Origin: Candidatus Cloacimonadota bacterium
GTDB taxonomy: Bacteria; Cloacimonadota; Cloacimonadia; Cloacimonadales; WRIO01
Assembly (NCBI GenBank): GCA_023230175.1
Contig: JALNXV010000229.1
Span: 1-6,108 of the forward strand
Length of the DNA: 6,108 nucleotides
Direction of reading: 5' to 3'
The notes under the pieces were generated by a model. It searched no databases. It saw nothing but the letters and a program-made list of their open reading frames with translations, and had not been told where the DNA came from. The position numbers and the translations under genes are program-made. Of the stretch, positions 3,122-6,108 are shown piece by piece. Positions within the stretch are counted from its first letter, which is position 1, and every line of letters starts with the position of its first letter.

Positions 3122-5863
3122 ATGGCTGGAAGCGAATTCCTTTTTCAACAACGTCCAGAAGTTACTCCAACTATCTATGCCTATTCTGATACTCGTTTCC
3201 CTGGATGTCTGAAAGTAGGGTATACAACCCGTACCGCAGAAGAACGCATTTCCGAGCAAAGTGGAGTGAAGCTTCCTGAGGCTTCATCTCACCTTGAATA
3301 TGTTTCTTCATCAATGCTTGATGATGGGTCATTCTTTGATGATCACAAGGTTCACGACTTGCTTCAAAAGGCCGGTTTCCTGAATGTTGGAGGAGAATGG
3401 TTCCGATGCACAGTGAAAGACGTTAAGCTGGCTGTTGAATCCATAAGGCTTGGAAGCAATACAATGGTTGAACGCACTCAAACATTTGAGATGCGTCCTG
3501 AGCAGATTGCTGCTGTGAATAAAACAGCACATTACTACCACACAGCAGAAGGCCTTGATTATGGCAGCACTCCAAAATTCCTATGGAATTGCAAGATGCG
3601 ATTCGGCAAGACATTCACTGCATACCAGCTTGCCAAGAAAATGGGATTCAAGCGAGTTCTTGTTCTAACTTTCAAGCCTGCCGTGGTTTCTGCCTGGGAA
3701 GAAGATCTTCTTTCTCATGTAGATTTCGAAGGTTGGCAATTCATATCCAGAACATCTGAACTGACATATGAAACAGCAGACCACAGCCGTCCTATTGTCT
3801 GTTTCGGTTCCTTTCAGGATTACCTAATGGCGGATAAGGATACCGGAGGCATTAAAACAAGAAACGAATGGGTTCATGGCATAAACTGGGATCTGGTAAT
3901 CTTTGATGAATACCATTTCGGGGCTTGGAGAGAAAAAGCAAAACAGCTGTTCGAAGAAGATGACGAAGAACATGTCGAAGATGGCGAACCTGACTATAAG
4001 TATAATCCAGACAATCACCTGGATGAATCTTGGCTTCCAATAACAACTTTTCATTATCTTTTTCTTTCAGGAACACCATTCCGTGCTCTGAATTCAGGCG
4101 AATTCATTGAAGAACAGATATATACTTGGAGCTACAGCGACGAGCAGAGGGCAAAGCAGTCTTGGGATTCATCAAAAGGACCGAATCCTTATAATGGTCT
4201 TCCAAGAATGGTTCTTCTCACATACAGAATGCCTGAATCAATCAGAAGAATTGCAATTAACTCTGAATACAATGAGTTCGACTTGAATTTGTTCTTCAAA
4301 GCAGAGAGGGATTTGGCTGGAAATTATGAATTCCTTTATAAAGAATATGTTCAGAAATGGCTGGACCTTATAAGAGGTGCTTTCAATGAAACTATTGTCG
4401 ATGACCTTAGAGCTGGGATTCACAAACCCAAGCTTCCGTTTTCGGACAGTGGATTATTGAATACTCTTTTACATACTCTTTGGTTTCTTCCATCTGTAGG
4501 TTCTTGCCATGCCATGAAAGCTCTGATGCAAAAGCCTGTCAACCAGTTCTATCATGATTACAAAGTAATTGTATGTGCTGGTGCTGAAGCTGGAATCGGT
4601 GCTGAGGCATTGCTTCCAGTTAGGCAAGCAATGGAAGACCCGCTTAAGACAAAAACCATCACCCTTACATGTGGAAAACTGACAACTGGTGTGACCGTAA
4701 AACCTTGGACCGGAATCTTCATGCTTCGAAACCTGAAGACTCCTGAGACATATTTTCAATCCGCATTCCGTGTTCAATCTCCATGGGTTGTTAAAGATGC
4801 TTATGGAAAGGATGTTGTTCTTAAAGAAGAATGCTACGTATTTGATTTTGCACTTGATCGAGTTCTCAGGCAGATTGCTGATTACAGCTGTTCATTGAAT
4901 GTGAAATCACAAAACCCTGAAACAAAGGTTGCAGAGTTTATTAACTTCCTGCCAGTTCTTGCTTATGATGGATCGTCAATGAGGCAGATCAGTGCAACGG
5001 AAATACTGGATATTGTTACATCTGGAACTTCAGCAACTCTTCTTGCAAAACGCTGGGAATCAGCTTTGCTTGTCAATGTAGACAATGATACTCTTCAGAG
5101 ACTCATGAATAATGAGCAGGCCATGAAAGCGTTGATGTCTATAGAAGCTTTCCGATCTTTGAATTCGGATCTTGAGGTCATAATCAATAAATCTGAAGCA
5201 GTGAAAAAGGCAAAGAAGAACGGAGAACACCTTTCTAAGCAGCAAAAGGAACAATTGACGGAAGAAGAGAAAGAATACAAGTCAAAGCGGAAAGAGGTTC
5301 AGGATAAACTTATTAAGTTTGCTACTCGAATTCCGATTTTCATGTACCTGACCGATCAAAGGGAAGCCACACTGCAGGATGTGATAACAAAGTTCGAACC
5401 GGAATTATTCAGAAAAGTAACCAGTCTTGCTGTGAATGACTTTCAACTTCTTATCTCACTTGGTCTCTTCAACTCGATTCTAATGAATGAAGCCATCTAC
5501 AAATTCCGCCGCTATGAAGACAGCAGCCTTTCATATACAGGTATTAATATGCATGGAGGAGAAGATATCGGACTTTGGGACACCATCAAAAGCTTTGATG
5601 AGAAATACATGTATATGCCCATAAGCATGATTCCTAATGTTGAATCCTCTAATTCTGAATCTAAAACGGAGAAAAAGCATGTTGTGCTAGATCCGTTCAG
5701 AGTTGGAGCAAAGATCATGAATAAAGACGGAGTTATTGGCATTGTGAAAACTTACAACAAAGAGAGGCGGACTATAAAAGTCATCTGGGCAAACAAAAAG
5801 GAGACACAATACAGCATAGATAAAGCCATAAGCTGTGGATCTATTTCACCAGTAAAAGAATGA
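3122..5863 (+). CDS. GIY-YIG nuclease / superfamily 2 helicase fusion, restriction subunit
   Basis: This 913-residue protein is the likely ATP-dependent restriction enzyme. Residues 16-108 form a GIY-YIG domain of the T5orf172 type: TIYAYSD (17-23), LKVGYTTRTAEER (30-42), a histidine near 78 and GGEWFRC (90-96) with the probable metal-binding Glu92. A superfamily 2 helicase core follows. Its Walker A is a variant, NCKMRFGKT (156-164), and the DEAD-type box is DEYH (262-265). Motif III is SGTP (316-319), motif V is near GKLTTGVTV (about 518-526), and motif VI is QSAFRVQSPW (546-555), which lacks the second arginine of classical QxxGRxxR. An acidic stretch lies at about 277-300, a charged helical, coiled-coil-like stretch at about 690-735, and a small beta-rich SH3/Tudor-like domain (VGAKIMNKDGVIGIVKTY) near the C-terminus. 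AAGGAGG (3107-3113) eight bases upstream fixes the start. The gap to M2 is three bases. Confidence 0.92.
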   Translation: MAGSEFLFQQRPEVTPTIYAYSDTRFPGCLKVGYTTRTAEERISEQSGVKLPEASSHLEYVSSSMLDDGSFFDDHKVHDLLQKAGFLNVGGEWFRCTVKDVKLAVESIRLGSNTMVERTQTFEMRPEQIAAVNKTAHYYHTAEGLDYGSTPKFLWNCKMRFGKTFTAYQLAKKMGFKRVLVLTFKPAVVSAWEEDLLSHVDFEGWQFISRTSELTYETADHSRPIVCFGSFQDYLMADKDTGGIKTRNEWVHGINWDLVIFDEYHFGAWREKAKQLFEEDDEEHVEDGEPDYKYNPDNHLDESWLPITTFHYLFLSGTPFRALNSGEFIEEQIYTWSYSDEQRAKQSWDSSKGPNPYNGLPRMVLLTYRMPESIRRIAINSEYNEFDLNLFFKAERDLAGNYEFLYKEYVQKWLDLIRGAFNETIVDDLRAGIHKPKLPFSDSGLLNTLLHTLWFLPSVGSCHAMKALMQKPVNQFYHDYKVIVCAGAEAGIGAEALLPVRQAMEDPLKTKTITLTCGKLTTGVTVKPWTGIFMLRNLKTPETYFQSAFRVQSPWVVKDAYGKDVVLKEECYVFDFALDRVLRQIADYSCSLNVKSQNPETKVAEFINFLPVLAYDGSSMRQISATEILDIVTSGTSATLLAKRWESALLVNVDNDTLQRLMNNEQAMKALMSIEAFRSLNSDLEVIINKSEAVKKAKKNGEHLSKQQKEQLTEEEKEYKSKRKEVQDKLIKFATRIPIFMYLTDQREATLQDVITKFEPELFRKVTSLAVNDFQLLISLGLFNSILMNEAIYKFRRYEDSSLSYTGINMHGGEDIGLWDTIKSFDEKYMYMPISMIPNVESSNSESKTEKKHVVLDPFRVGAKIMNKDGVIGIVKTYNKERRTIKVIWANKKETQYSIDKAISCGSISPVKE

Positions 5864-5870
5864 GTGTTTT

Positions 5871-5877
5871 AAAAGGA
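5871..5877 (+). promoter_or_regulatory. Ribosome-binding site supporting the ATG at 5881 for murG
   Basis: AAAAGGA sits three to four bases before the ATG at 5881. The spacing is short, but the alternative in-frame ATG at 5860 (overlapping the upstream TGA as ATGA) has no SD and would rely wholly on coupling. Confidence 0.5.
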
Positions 5878-5880
5878 AAA

Positions 5881-6108
5881 ATGGAACAGGATCATAACAC
5901 CTTCAAAGTTTCTCTCACCGGTGGCGGAACCCTTGGCCACATAGTTCCAGGACTTGCTGTAGCTTCCAAGCTCATATCTCTTGGCTGCTCTGTGTCCTGG
6001 ATCGGAAGCAAGAGTGAATCCGAGAAGCAATTCATAGAGAAAAGGGGAATACGGTTCTATCCTGTATCATCGGGGAAGCTTCGAAGATACTTCTCCCTGT
6101 CCAACTTT
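5881..6108 (+). CDS. murG: MurG, UDP-GlcNAc:lipid I N-acetylglucosaminyltransferase (N-terminal part, runs off the right edge)
   Basis: The first 76 codons are present, starting MEQDHNTFKVSLTGGG. MurG adds N-acetylglucosamine to lipid I to make lipid II on the cytoplasmic face of the membrane, an essential peptidoglycan step. Diagnostic features are the N-terminal glycine loop GGTLGHIVPGLAVA (from residue 15; most relatives read GGTGGH or GGTAGH), a Rossmann-like strand SVSWIGS, FIEKRGIRFYPVSSGKLRRYF and the following SLSNF. An in-frame ATG at 5860 overlaps the upstream stop and would add seven residues. I prefer 5881 because it has an SD and places the glycine loop at the usual distance from the N-terminus. 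Its G+C is about 48%, higher than the R-M genes. No promoter is obvious between it and the helicase gene, so it may depend on read-through of the R-M operon. Confidence 0.9.
   Translation, partial: MEQDHNTFKVSLTGGGTLGHIVPGLAVASKLISLGCSVSWIGSKSESEKQFIEKRGIRFYPVSSGKLRRYFSLSNF

Noticed and set aside
4469..4777. A 102-codon minus-strand frame inside the helicase gene
   Set aside because: It lies wholly antisense to conserved helicase motifs, has no protein-family resemblance, and is a shadow of the + strand gene.
5752..5778. A murG promoter inside the helicase gene (TTACAA, 15 bases, TATAAA)
   Set aside because: The -35 match is weak and the spacing is short. It is not convincing without transcript data.

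Overview
The window carries a complete, compact three-gene restriction-modification (R-M) operon on the + strand. It lies directly upstream of the 5' end of the cell-wall gene murG and downstream of an unusual array of three tandem promoter/small-RNA/hairpin cassettes. The organism is a bacterium with classical sigma70-type promoters (TTGACT/TATAAT) and strong Shine-Dalgarno (SD) sites. The murG piece is about 48% G+C by hand count, while sample lines of the R-M genes run about 35-42%, so the R-M block looks acquired. A spirochaete (Sphaerochaeta or Treponema type) would fit the MurG segment, but this is a weak guess.

Layout. Positions 1-100 (minus strand) hold the start of a divergent, probably membrane-embedded protein, with a plausible promoter at 157-184. 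Positions 206-722 hold three near-identical units of about 165-185 bp. Each unit has a strong promoter, an invariant 36-nt core, and a hairpin closed by AAACCCGCC/GGCGGGTTT with a conserved TGAAAT in its loop. No protein is evident there. Positions 723-805 hold nothing I can assign. A further promoter (806-834) precedes an apparent 12-codon leader peptide (887-925). The leader's stop overlaps the first methyltransferase start in an ATGA, on top of a U UUU UUA slippery heptamer.

The R-M operon has three genes. M1 (922-1590) is a short methyltransferase-like protein with an S-adenosylmethionine (SAM) motif but no NPPY. M2 (1583-3118) is an Eco57I-type N6-adenine methyltransferase with NPPY, a Cys/His zinc-like cluster and a C-terminal recognition-type half. 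The third (3122-5863) is a 913-residue fusion of a GIY-YIG (T5orf172-type) nuclease, a superfamily 2 helicase/translocase and a C-terminal SH3-like domain. The genes overlap or nearly touch, so they are probably co-transcribed and translationally coupled. Inferred working model: M1 and M2 methylate adenine in a specific site, and the third protein scans unmodified DNA using ATP and cuts it.

The most interesting points are the small-RNA cassette array beside the R-M operon, the leader peptide with its frameshift-type junction at M1, and the placement of an essential gene (murG) flush against the 3' end of the R-M operon.
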